From assembly GCA_014359885.1 (NCBI GenBank), contig JACIYN010000013.1, forward strand, positions 62,001-126,000: DNA of 64,000 bases, given 5' to 3'. Shown piece by piece: positions 44,867 to 52,883 of the stretch. The translations under genes and the position numbers were made by a program. The DNA is from Desulfacinum sp. (GTDB taxonomy: Bacteria; Desulfobacterota; Syntrophobacteria; Syntrophobacterales; DSM-9756). The notes below the pieces were generated by a model. That model worked only from the letters and a program-made list of their open reading frames with translations. It was not told where the DNA came from and searched no databases. Position 1 is the first letter of the stretch, and each line of letters opens with the position of its first letter.

Positions 44867-46075
44867 GTGGCACGGACGAAGATCTTGACAGGCAACGAGA
44901 CGGCGGCCCTGGCCGCGAAGATGTGTCGGGTCCAGGTGGTGGCGGCCTATCCCATCACCCCCCAGTCCAAGATTCCGGAAGTGCTTTCGGAATACGTGGA
45001 ACGGGGCGAGCTGGACGCCGAGTTCGTACGGGTGGAAAGCGAGCACAGCGCCATGGGTGTGTGCATCTCGGCCTCCCTGGTGGGGGCCCGCGCCTTTACG
45101 GCCACGGCGGCCAACGGGCTGGCCTACATGCATGAACAGCTCCACTGGGCGGCCGGAGCCCGGGTGCCCATCGTGATGCCCGTGACCAACCGTGGCCTGG
45201 GGGCCCCCTGGACCATCCTGAACGACATGCAGGACACCATCAGCCAGCGCGATACGGGCTGGATCCAGCTTTATTGCATGAACAACCAGGAGGTCCTGGA
45301 CCAGATCATCCTGGCCTACAAGGTGGCCGAACGCGTCCTGGTGCCGGTCATGGTCTGTTTCGACGGCTTTCGGTTGTCCCACACCATGATGCCCGTGGAG
45401 ATCCCCGACCAGGAGAAGGTGGACGCCTATCTCCCGCCGTTTGAGCCCCCCTATCTTCTGGATCCCGAAAATCCCGTGAACATCAACCCGGTGGTGCTCA
45501 CAGACCCGCTGCCGGGAGCGGACGGCCGACCCTGCCCCGGGTACATGGGCTTCAGGCGACGGCTCCAGGAGACCCTGGAATCCGCTTTGGACGTCCTCCT
45601 GGAAGAGGGCCGGATCTTCGGGGAGCACTTCGGGCGGAGCTACGATGATCCCCTCTACCGGTACCGAACGGAAGATGCCCGGCTGGTCTTCGTCACCATG
45701 GGATCTCTCGCCAGCGAAGCCACGGAAGCCGTGGACATGCTCCGCGAGGAAGGCATTGCCGCCGGGGTCGTTGGCATCCGGATCTTTCGCCCGTTTCCCA
45801 GGAGGGCCCTGAGGGAGGCGCTGGCCGGCGTGCAGACCATGGCGGTTCTGGAAAAGGCCGTAAGCTACGGCCACGAAGGAGCTCTGGCCTCGGAAGTCAA
45901 GGCCGCCCTCTACGGACTCAACGGGACCCGGCCCCTGGCGGTCAACTTCATCCTCGGCCTGGGAGGCAAGGACGTGAAACCCGCGGACGTGTGCGAAGCG
46001 GCCCGCAGGGCCTTGTCCTTTTCGGGCCCCGAAGAGGTTCCCGAAAGCCCCATCTGGCTTTCCAACGAGATCTGA
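44867..46075 (+). CDS. porA: Pyruvate:ferredoxin oxidoreductase alpha subunit (2-oxoacid oxidoreductase)
   Basis: 402 aa. Contains the alpha-subunit pyrimidine-binding signature YPITPQSKIPE, then VRVESEHSAMG, ARAFTATAANGLAYMHE and, near the C-terminus, VGIRIFRPFPRRALREAL and LEKAVSYGHEGALASEVK. The family oxidises pyruvate (or another 2-oxoacid) to acyl-CoA with ferredoxin. The GTG at 44867 gives the usual start (MARTKILTGNETAAL); an in-frame TTG at 44810 is possible. Length fits the four-subunit type, but no gamma or delta gene adjoins. Substrate assignment to pyruvate is likely, not certain. Confidence 0.87.
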   Translation: MARTKILTGNETAALAAKMCRVQVVAAYPITPQSKIPEVLSEYVERGELDAEFVRVESEHSAMGVCISASLVGARAFTATAANGLAYMHEQLHWAAGARVPIVMPVTNRGLGAPWTILNDMQDTISQRDTGWIQLYCMNNQEVLDQIILAYKVAERVLVPVMVCFDGFRLSHTMMPVEIPDQEKVDAYLPPFEPPYLLDPENPVNINPVVLTDPLPGADGRPCPGYMGFRRRLQETLESALDVLLEEGRIFGEHFGRSYDDPLYRYRTEDARLVFVTMGSLASEATEAVDMLREEGIAAGVVGIRIFRPFPRRALREALAGVQTMAVLEKAVSYGHEGALASEVKAALYGLNGTRPLAVNFILGLGGKDVKPADVCEAARRALSFSGPEEVPESPIWLSNEI

Positions 46076-46208
46076 CGGAACGGTCCCGGAAAGACCGGCC
46101 GCGCTGTTCCGGATCCGGCGACAACCAACAAGGGGATGGCTTAAGAAAGAAGGCACCTATTCAGGTGTAAAGAAGTCGCACCCGCCGAAATTTTAAAAGG
46201 ATGGACGC

Positions 46209-47108
46209 ATGGCAACGGCAATCATGGACCTTCCCGATAGAGAATACATCCTTCCCGGAACCAGGACTTGCGCCGGCTGCGGCCTGCCCATCGCCTACCG
46301 CCACATCCTGAAGGCGCTTGGCCCCAAGACCGTGGTCACCCTGCCGGCGTGCTGCCTGACCATCTTGCATGGCATGTATCCCAAGACGCCGGTGGCCATC
46401 AATTCCGTGAACAACACCTTCGGCAGCACGGCCGCTTCCGCTTCCGGGCTCGTGGCGGGCCTCAAGGTCACCGGCCGGGAAGACTACACCGTTCTCGCCA
46501 TGGCCGGCGACGGGGGCACGTTCGACATGGGCATCCAGGCTCTCAGCGGCGCCGCCGAGCGGCAGACCAACTTCATCTACGTCTGCTACGACAACGAGGC
46601 CTACATGAACACCGGGGTCCAGCGATCCAGCGCCACCCCGGCCGGCGCCGTCACCACCACCACGCCGGTGCGGCCCAAGGAACAGCCCAAAAAGGATTTC
46701 ATCCAGATCATGGAGGCGCACCATCCGGCCTATCTGGCCACCACGTGCTCTTCGTACCCGGCGGATCTTTACAACAAGTTCGTGAAGGCCAAGGACATCC
46801 GCGGCACCCGATTCATCCATCTGGCGGTGCCCTGCCCGGCCGGGTGGGGATTTCCCACACGCCACACGGTGAAGATGGGGCGACTGGCGGTGGAAACGGC
46901 CGTGGTGGTTCTGTACGAGGTGGAAGACGGCCAATTCCGGCTGACGGGAAAGAGCCTGAACATGGCCAAGACGGGCAGAAAACGGCCGGTGAGTGAGTAC
47001 CTGGAGGGACAGGCCCGGTTCAAGAAGATGACACCGGAGCAGGTGGAGGCCTTCCAAGAGTGGGTGGATCGGCGCTGGGAACAGCTCCTGGAGCGGGCGG
47101 GTCTTTGA
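46209..47108 (+). CDS. porB: Pyruvate:ferredoxin oxidoreductase beta subunit
   Basis: 299 aa. Contains cluster ligands in RTCAGCGLPIAYR, a third Cys in LPACCLT, the thiamine diphosphate motif MAGDGGTFDMGIQAL with a downstream YDNEAYMNTGVQ, and a late Cys in VPCPAGWGF. It pairs with porA 133 bases upstream to form the catalytic core that binds TPP and a [4Fe-4S] cluster. Full length for the family. Downstream is a 32-base palindromic repeat, not a clear terminator. Confidence 0.9.
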   Translation: MATAIMDLPDREYILPGTRTCAGCGLPIAYRHILKALGPKTVVTLPACCLTILHGMYPKTPVAINSVNNTFGSTAASASGLVAGLKVTGREDYTVLAMAGDGGTFDMGIQALSGAAERQTNFIYVCYDNEAYMNTGVQRSSATPAGAVTTTTPVRPKEQPKKDFIQIMEAHHPAYLATTCSSYPADLYNKFVKAKDIRGTRFIHLAVPCPAGWGFPTRHTVKMGRLAVETAVVVLYEVEDGQFRLTGKSLNMAKTGRKRPVSEYLEGQARFKKMTPEQVEAFQEWVDRRWEQLLERAGL

Positions 47109-47204
47109 ACCATTCGCGCTGGGCCCCTGGCCCCGGCTCTCCGTGCCGGATACCTCAATCAAAAGCCCTCGAACACCGCCATGGCACCCTGAGGGTCACA
47201 TGAA

Positions 47205-47236
47205 CTGTAGGGGCGAAAAATCTTTCGCCCCTACAG
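47205..47236. repeat. Palindromic repeat, GTAGGGGCGAA family
   Basis: Perfect 14-base arms CTGTAGGGGCGAAA and TTTCGCCCCTACAG with a 4-base loop. A near-identical element is at 63347-63376; GC-rich relatives are at 55015-55037 and 63204-63225. It sits between porB and the convergent fabH. Confidence 0.8.
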
Positions 47237-47322
47237 TTCCCCTGATTCCCCACTTCTTGCCTTGTCGAGCGCCGTCCCGGCCTTCCTCAAGGAGGCGCTG
47301 TTCCCGCATCGCAATACAATCG

Positions 47323-48318
47323 TCAGACCCAGCGCACCAGCACGCTCCCCCAGGTGAATCCCGCTCCGAAGGCCGACATGACCAGGTAATCGCCCTTTTC
47401 CAGGGCGTCTTTTTCCACCACCGCCTCATAGAGGCACAGCGGAATGGTGGCACCGGTGGTATTGGCGTAGCGGTCGATATTGACCACCACCCGGTCCATC
47501 TCCAGTCCCATGCGTTGAGCGCAGGCCTCGATGATCCGAAGGTTCGCCTGGTGGGGGATGAAAAGCTTCACGTCCTTTCCCTCCAGGCCGTTTCTTTCCA
47601 AGATCTTCACGGAAACATCGGCCATTTCCGTCACGGCGAACTTGAAGACGCGTTTGCCCTCCTGATAGACGTAGTGCTCCCGGGCCTCCACCGTCTCGTG
47701 ACTGGCCGGCTTGCGGCTCCCTCCCGCCTTCATGTGCAGGTAGGGCTCGCCGGCACCGTCCACCCGCTGGATGAAGTCCAGAACCCCGTACCCCTCCTCT
47801 TCGCAGGGCTCCAGGAGCACGGCCCCCGCGGCGTCTCCGAACAGCACGCACGTGTTCCGGTCCGTGTAGTCGATGATGCTGCTCATCACGTCCGCGCCGA
47901 TCACCAGCACCTTGTCATAGCGCCCGGATTCGATCATCTGCGCTCCGGTGGTGAGCGAAAAGACGAATCCGGAGCACCCTGCGGACAGATCGAATCCCCA
48001 GGCCTTGTCCGCACCGATGCCCTTTTGCACCAGGCAGGCGGTGGACGGGAAGAACATGTCCGGAGTCACCGTCCCGACGATGATGGCGTCCACTTCCGAG
48101 GCTTCGACCCCGGCCCGCTCCAGGCATTCCCTCGCGGCCCGGATGGCCATGTGGGAACAGCCCAGCCCCGGATCCAGGATGCGCCGTTCCCGGATCCCGG
48201 TTCGGGTCATGATCCATTCGTCGGACGTGTCCACCATCTTTTCCAAATCCTGGTTTGTCAGCCTCCGTTCCGGAAGGAATCGCCCCACGGAACGGATCCT
48301 GGCTCGTCTTGACTTCAT
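47323..48318 (-). CDS. fabH: 3-oxoacyl-ACP synthase III (FabH-like)
   Basis: 331 aa. Thiolase fold with catalytic Cys in LSAGCSGFVFSL, His in IPHQANLRII and Asn in YANTTGATIP, the full KAS III triad; C-terminal GAGFTWGSVLVRW is typical. It condenses an acyl-CoA with malonyl-ACP. The ATG at 48318 has AAAGGAC upstream. It is 14 bases after an atypical SDR gene rather than in a fab operon with fabD/fabG/acpP, so it may serve a special acyl primer; this is inference. Confidence 0.9.
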   Translation of the reverse strand: MKSRRARIRSVGRFLPERRLTNQDLEKMVDTSDEWIMTRTGIRERRILDPGLGCSHMAIRAARECLERAGVEASEVDAIIVGTVTPDMFFPSTACLVQKGIGADKAWGFDLSAGCSGFVFSLTTGAQMIESGRYDKVLVIGADVMSSIIDYTDRNTCVLFGDAAGAVLLEPCEEEGYGVLDFIQRVDGAGEPYLHMKAGGSRKPASHETVEAREHYVYQEGKRVFKFAVTEMADVSVKILERNGLEGKDVKLFIPHQANLRIIEACAQRMGLEMDRVVVNIDRYANTTGATIPLCLYEAVVEKDALEKGDYLVMSAFGAGFTWGSVLVRWV

Positions 48319-48332
48319 AATCGACCGTCCTT

Positions 48333-49124
48333 TCACATGACGCCCTTGTACCAGCCGCCGTCTATCTGGATGCTGGCTCCCGTGATGTAACCCGCCCTTT
48401 CGGACGCCAGGAAGGTGACCAGGGCGGCGAATTCTTCGGGGGTCCCCAGACGCCCCATGGGAATCGTGGACTGCCAGCGGGCGATGATCTCCTCGGGCGT
48501 GGTTCCTTCCTTCTCGGCCGTGACCACGGCCAGGCTCCGCACCCGCTCCGTCAGGGTGTAGCCGGGGCAGACATTGTTCACCGTGATGTTGTAGGGCGCC
48601 AGTTCGTTGGAAAGCGTCTTGGCCAGCCCCACCACGCCGGAACGCACCGTGTTGGAAAGAATCAGGCCGTCGATGGGCTGCTTGACGGAGATGGAGGTCA
48701 TGTTGATGATCCGCCCCCATTTCTTTTCCATCATGACGGGCACCGCTTCGCGGGTCATCAGGATGGTGCTCATGAGGTTCAACCGGATGCCGAAATACCA
48801 CATGTCGTCATCCACCTCCAGGAAGGTGCGCGAGGGCGGCCCGCCGGCGTTGTTCACCAGGATGTCCACCGTGCCGAAGTGTTCCAGGCCCTTGCGGATA
48901 AACCCCTTGGCCTGATCGGCGTCGGTCACGTCCGCCGGAACTCCGATGACCTCGGCTCCCGTGGCCTTGCGGATCTCCTCCACCGCCTTGGGCAGCTCCG
49001 GATCGTCCAGGCCGCAGATGGCCACCCGGGCGCCTTCCCGGCACAGTTCCATGGCAACGGCCTTCCCCAGACCCTGGCTGGCCCCGGCCACAAACGCCAC
49101 CTTACCCTTGAGTCCCAAGTCCAT
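48333..49124 (-). CDS. Atypical short-chain dehydrogenase/reductase
   Basis: 263 aa Rossmann protein. The NAD(P) motif GASQGLG (14-20), NNAG (91-94) and the C-terminal SDR pattern (GYITGASIQIDGGW) are intact. The active site is not: where YxxxK is expected the sequence has S157-N-T-V-R161 (ILSNTVRSGVVG). This substitution is shared by a known group of SDRs annotated only generally, so it is probably not a sequencing error. The 5' end overlaps the methyltransferase gene by 23 bases, and fabH follows by 14. It may be a reductase with altered mechanism or a non-catalytic binding protein. Confidence 0.85.
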   Translation of the reverse strand: MDLGLKGKVAFVAGASQGLGKAVAMELCREGARVAICGLDDPELPKAVEEIRKATGAEVIGVPADVTDADQAKGFIRKGLEHFGTVDILVNNAGGPPSRTFLEVDDDMWYFGIRLNLMSTILMTREAVPVMMEKKWGRIINMTSISVKQPIDGLILSNTVRSGVVGLAKTLSNELAPYNITVNNVCPGYTLTERVRSLAVVTAEKEGTTPEEIIARWQSTIPMGRLGTPEEFAALVTFLASERAGYITGASIQIDGGWYKGVM

Positions 49125-49905
49125 AGACGCGCTCCTTTTTCTCTTGGGGGTTCAAACCCGTTTCCTCTTGCAGCGGCCACCGGTACAGACGCTCCATCTG
49201 CTCCGTGTAGCCGCCCTTCGAATCGTAGATGTAGAACGGGGGCGTCACGAGCACTTCCGGCCCGCCCCCCTTCCGGCACTCCATGTGGACGAGGCGCGCC
49301 GGTTCCCCCTCGCAGGAATGGATCATGGTGAGTTTCTTCGGGCGAAAACCGTGCCGGACCACGGCCGCCACCAGATCATCCAGCCGCGCGGCCGGGTAGA
49401 TGATCGCCAGGCGGCCTCCGTCCCGCAGCGCATGAGAAGCCCCGCGGCAGAAATCGTCCAGTTTTCCCAGCACTTCATGTCGGGCGACCGCCTTTTGGCG
49501 GTTCGGGTTGACGCGCCCGGAACGCGCCCTCCGGTAGGGGGGATTGGATACCACCAGATCGAAGGTTCCCTCGCGGAGCGCGGTCGGCACGTGACGCACA
49601 TCCATGGTGTGGACCACCACTTTCCCTTTTAGGCCGTTGATCTCCACGTTCGCCCGGGCAAGGTTTGCCAGATCCGACTGCACTTCCACGCCCTCCCAGG
49701 CGCCCCCCTTTCCCTGAACCGCCAGGATGAGCAGCACCACGCCGCAGCCGGTTCCCAGGTCGAGAACCCGTTCCTGCGGCTGTGCGGAAGTCAGCCCCGC
49801 CAGGAGGACGGCGTCGATGGAAAAGCGGTAGCCCTCCCGGGGCTGGCACAGCACCAGCCGTCCGTCGAACAGGCTGTCCCGGGTCCATCCCTTGTCCGGT
49901 TCCAT
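49102..49905 (-). CDS. TrmN6/YfiC-like N6-adenine methyltransferase
   Basis: 267 aa. N-terminal DGRLVLCQPREGYRFSIDAVLLA is typical of tRNA1(Val) adenine-37 N6-methyltransferases. The SAM-binding motif is VLDLGTGCGVVLLIL and the catalytic NPPY is in LVVSNPPYRRA. Probably methylates an adenine in tRNA; RNA versus protein substrate cannot be proven from sequence. It lies 6 bases after the DUF1015 gene and overlaps the SDR gene, so it is in the same operon. Confidence 0.85.
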   Translation of the reverse strand: MEPDKGWTRDSLFDGRLVLCQPREGYRFSIDAVLLAGLTSAQPQERVLDLGTGCGVVLLILAVQGKGGAWEGVEVQSDLANLARANVEINGLKGKVVVHTMDVRHVPTALREGTFDLVVSNPPYRRARSGRVNPNRQKAVARHEVLGKLDDFCRGASHALRDGGRLAIIYPAARLDDLVAAVVRHGFRPKKLTMIHSCEGEPARLVHMECRKGGGPEVLVTPPFYIYDSKGGYTEQMERLYRWPLQEETGLNPQEKKERVYGLGTQG

Positions 49906-49911
49906 GGCACC

Positions 49912-51252
49912 TCACCCCACGGCCTCGCCGGGGTCGATGGGATGAATCAGCAGACCGCTCACCACCTTGGGGTGGAAATAGGTGGCTTTGTGGGGCATGG
50001 TGTTTCCCGAACTCGCCACATCCCGGACCTGGTCGATGCGGGTGGGATTGAGGAAGAAGGCCAGGGCCACCCGGCCGTCCGCCACGTCCTGCAGGGCTGC
50101 CTGCACATCGTGGCTGAAGCGGATGTTACCGGCATCGTGCAGGTATCCTTCGTCCAGACCCAGAAGGCCCCGAAGGAGGACATGATCCACCGCCATCACG
50201 TCCAGATCCCAAAGCACCTCCGGAAATCCCTTCCGAGCCAGGAAATCCCGGAGCGCCTGTTTGCTTCCGCGCAGGAGATACAAGCGATCGTGGCCGCGTA
50301 TGGCCAGGCCCACGGCCGTTTCCCGTCGCGCGCCCGCATCCTCCAAGGCTCCGCGCCAGCGCTCCACGCCCGCATCGGTTCCATCGAAGGCCTCCACCCG
50401 GAAATAGGGAGCCGGGTTGTCCAGCAGGCGCGTTCCCAGCGCCGGGTCCACCTGGGGAAGAAGCCGATGGGTGGGCAGGATGGTCAGCCCCGGGTCGTCC
50501 ATGGAGGAGAGGTAGACCAGTACATAATGGAAGGACGCATCGGGAGGGGCCTCCGGGTGACGGGCCCGCATCCAGTCCCTATAGGCCAAGGCGGTTTCGT
50601 AGCGATGATGTCCGTCGGCGATGAAGATGTCCTTGTCCGCCAAAAAATCCCTCACACGGCGGATCTGGTCGCCGTACGAGATCCGGAAGAACCGATGGGT
50701 CATGCCGTTGTGATCCGAAAAGGAGGCGCACGGAAGGCGGTGGGCCTCGGAGCCCGTGATCTCATCCAGATTCCCCTCCGGATCGGCGTAAAGGGCAAAG
50801 ATGGGACTCAACTGGGCGCTGCAGGCCTTCATAAGCCGCAAGCGTTCGTCCTTCACCCCCTGGAAGGTCTTCTCGTGGGGTCGGACGCAGCCGCCGCACA
50901 ACTCCTCCAGCCTCAGAAGGGCGAAAAAACCCTTCCGGGTTCTCCGCTCTCCCGAGACCTCGTAATCGAGTTCGTGGGGATAGATGCACGGCTCGGCTTC
51001 CCGGATCAACACCCCCTGGGCCAGCCATTCCTTCAGGTAGGCGGCGGCCCGGGAATGGGCATTTTCCCGGTCGTCGTCCCCGGGAAGGGTCTCCCCCAAA
51101 TCGAGCCGAATCATGTTGAAGGGATGCTTCTGGTGAAAGCGCTTCTGTTCCTCGACGCCGATCACGTCGTAGGGCGGGATGACCACCTGTCCCAGGTCCG
51201 CAATGAGCCGGGTGTTGTAGCGCAGCGCGCGAAATGGAGCGATAACGGCCAT
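49912..51252 (-). CDS. DUF1015 (COG4198) family protein
   Basis: 446 aa, soluble. Begins MAVIAPFRALRYNTRLI and has the conserved VIPPYDVIG, FNMIRLDLGE, a His-rich IADGHHRYETALAYRD in the centre and a C-terminal NPTRIDQVRDVASSG followed by MPHKATYFHPKV. These blocks define DUF1015, a widespread family of uncertain enzymatic role. It is the first gene of the four-gene operon; the upstream 100 bases contain a TTATTCGTCGAATAA palindrome at 51300-51314. Confidence 0.88.
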   Translation of the reverse strand: MAVIAPFRALRYNTRLIADLGQVVIPPYDVIGVEEQKRFHQKHPFNMIRLDLGETLPGDDDRENAHSRAAAYLKEWLAQGVLIREAEPCIYPHELDYEVSGERRTRKGFFALLRLEELCGGCVRPHEKTFQGVKDERLRLMKACSAQLSPIFALYADPEGNLDEITGSEAHRLPCASFSDHNGMTHRFFRISYGDQIRRVRDFLADKDIFIADGHHRYETALAYRDWMRARHPEAPPDASFHYVLVYLSSMDDPGLTILPTHRLLPQVDPALGTRLLDNPAPYFRVEAFDGTDAGVERWRGALEDAGARRETAVGLAIRGHDRLYLLRGSKQALRDFLARKGFPEVLWDLDVMAVDHVLLRGLLGLDEGYLHDAGNIRFSHDVQAALQDVADGRVALAFFLNPTRIDQVRDVASSGNTMPHKATYFHPKVVSGLLIHPIDPGEAVG

Positions 51253-51299
51253 GGAGGCAACATCCTTTCACACGGATTCGCGACAGCAAAACTTGTTTA

Positions 51300-51320
51300 T
51301 TATTCGTCGAATAAGGTTTT
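51300..51320. promoter_or_regulatory. Palindromic motif upstream of the DUF1015 operon
   Basis: TTATTCGTCGAATAA, 7-base arms around T, continuing AGGTTTT. CGTCGAACAAGGTTTT occurs at 44231-44246 between pilB and the PxxKW gene, and TTTCAAACAAGGTTTT at 44817-44832 before porA. Possible shared regulator site; the AT-rich DNA here is also where the operon promoter should be. Confidence 0.35.
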
Positions 51321-51351
51321 CCGCCTTGGTAGGGGACTCCCTACCATAGGC

Positions 51352-52056
51352 TCAGGGCGGAGGCAAGAAAGGACCGTGGCGGCCGTGGATCAGGTGGGAA
51401 AAGTCGAAGGCGGGCGAGGCGAGGCCATGGTAGTCGATCACCCATCGTCCCAGGTCCAACCAGGCCTCGCAACCGTCGAGGACGGCGCGGTCGCTGGATG
51501 CCGCCACGCAATCCCGGCCACAAAGGTGCCTTTCCGGTACGGGCACCGCCCGCGCCGAGCCGTTCAAGCCCATCTCCTGGAGTCGCCTTTCGTACATGCC
51601 GGCCAATTCGCCGCTGCGGCTCATGGGGGAATCGAAATAGAAAGCGATCTCGCGGGGCGGGAACTCCCGCAGGGTTCGGCAGATGACCTCCACGACCCTT
51701 TGCGTCGCAGGCCCGGGGCGAAAACGCGCGGACACCGCGGCGATATCGCGCAGGGCCCCGTCGTTGGCCGCCACAAGAGGTCGGCCCAGCAGGGCGCTTT
51801 CCACGGTAATGTGGACGTTGTGGCCGTCGACCGCCAGCCGGCGGCTTCTCCATGCGGCGCCCCGGGCCTTCTTGGCCCGGCGCCGAAGCGCGGCTTCCTG
51901 GGAAAAGACGCCCCGACCAAGGAGTTCACGGCCGGCCCGGGGCAGATCGTAGCGGTTTCCCACCCAGGTGATCGCCGAGGATCTGGGATAACCCCTGTTC
52001 AAGAGGCCGAAAAGGTCTTCGGCCGCCTGGTAGAGAACCCGGACTTCTTCGCTCAC
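51352..52056 (-). CDS. DUF434-domain protein (with DUF5616-like C-terminal part)
   Basis: 234 aa. The N-terminal block VLYQAAEDLFGLLNRGYPRS followed by SAITWVGNRYDL is the DUF434 signature. The C-terminal part starts LAVDGHNVHITVESALLGRP and includes IAFYFDSPMSRSGELAG and CVAASSDRAVLDGC, resembling a PIN/NYN-like nucleotide-acting fold with scattered Asp; this last point is tentative. It starts with a GTG that overlaps the stop of the DnaJ-domain gene (GTGA), so the two are co-translated. Function unknown. Confidence 0.82.
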   Translation of the reverse strand: MSEEVRVLYQAAEDLFGLLNRGYPRSSAITWVGNRYDLPRAGRELLGRGVFSQEAALRRRAKKARGAAWRSRRLAVDGHNVHITVESALLGRPLVAANDGALRDIAAVSARFRPGPATQRVVEVICRTLREFPPREIAFYFDSPMSRSGELAGMYERRLQEMGLNGSARAVPVPERHLCGRDCVAASSDRAVLDGCEAWLDLGRWVIDYHGLASPAFDFSHLIHGRHGPFLPPP

Positions 52057-52718
52057 GGGGCCCCCTCAGCAACGGATTCCGCATCGCCAATGACCAGGAC
52101 CAGGTCCCCCGGCGGGCCGCCCCAAGGGGCGTCTTCGCCCCGGCCGGCCATCCGTAGGGTTCCGCCCACCGGAAGGCCCGGAGGGATCCTCACCAGGATG
52201 CTTTCCATACGCCCGCCTTTTCGGTACCGAATCTCCTTTTCCGCTCCGTCCCGCCTTTCCCGTTCCGTCAGGGGCAATTCAACCACAACAGGCGGGCCCT
52301 TCCTGCCCGCCGAACGTTTTCCCGCTACGGTTCTTCCAAGGGAAATCTCCCACGGACGGTTCCCCTCCTCCCTGCCGGCGGAGCGCCCAGCCAGCATCTC
52401 GAAAAGGATGTCAAACGGGTCGACGTTCCGACGGACCACCCCTTCCCGATCCGCTCCACGGGAAGGAACATCCCCCGCCCTTTCCACGCGAATGGGAACG
52501 CTGCGGCCCACGGACCGGTCGTAGTCCTTCTTGCGGTCCGGATCTCCCAGCACCCGGTAGGCTTCGTTGATTTCCTTCAGTCGTTCTTCCGATTCCGGGC
52601 TTCCCTCGTTCCTGTCCGGATGGTGCTCGCGGGCAAGCCGACGATAGGCCCGCCGGATGTCCTCACCGGAGGCGCTCCGAGGGACCCCGAGGATGCGGTA
52701 ATAATCCTTGTGTCCCAT
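52053..52718 (-). CDS. J-domain co-chaperone (DnaJ-like)
   Basis: 221 aa. An N-terminal J domain (MGHKDYYRILGVPRSASGED, HHPDRNEGSPESEERLKEIN) contains the HPD tripeptide that stimulates Hsp70. There is no Gly/Phe region or zinc finger. The C-terminal part (VVELPLTERERRDGAEKEIR, IPPGLPVGGTLRMAGRGE) is a single DnaJ C-type substrate-binding domain, shorter than in CbpA. The ATG at 52718 with GAGGTGG is chosen over an in-frame start at 52775. Coupled to the DUF434 gene by a 4-base overlap. Confidence 0.88.
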   Translation of the reverse strand: MGHKDYYRILGVPRSASGEDIRRAYRRLAREHHPDRNEGSPESEERLKEINEAYRVLGDPDRKKDYDRSVGRSVPIRVERAGDVPSRGADREGVVRRNVDPFDILFEMLAGRSAGREEGNRPWEISLGRTVAGKRSAGRKGPPVVVELPLTERERRDGAEKEIRYRKGGRMESILVRIPPGLPVGGTLRMAGRGEDAPWGGPPGDLVLVIGDAESVAEGAP

Positions 52719-52772
52719 CCGTGCCACCTCGTCTCTGGCTTGTGCTGCCGGCCACCCGTTTTTCCGGGCGTC

Positions 52773-52815
52773 CAAAAATTGTCACCCCTTCTCTCGCCCG
52801 AGAAAAGGGGTGTCA
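52773..52815 (-). terminator. Terminator of the acyl-CoA ligase gene
   Basis: On the minus strand a CACCCCTT/AAGGGGTG stem with an inner TCTCG/CGAGA, followed by ACAATTTTT. It lies 70 bases after the ligase stop and just before the DnaJ-domain gene. Confidence 0.82.
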
Positions 52816-52883
52816 TGGACTTGCATTCTTATTATAGCGCGGATCGAGAACGATTAGAAAGCCCGCGGAAAAGTCCCACGCCG

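Noticed and set aside
49942..52524. An 860-codon open frame opposite the DUF1015, DUF434 and DnaJ-domain genes.
   Set aside because: Antisense to well-supported genes with start sites and family signatures; no domain of its own.
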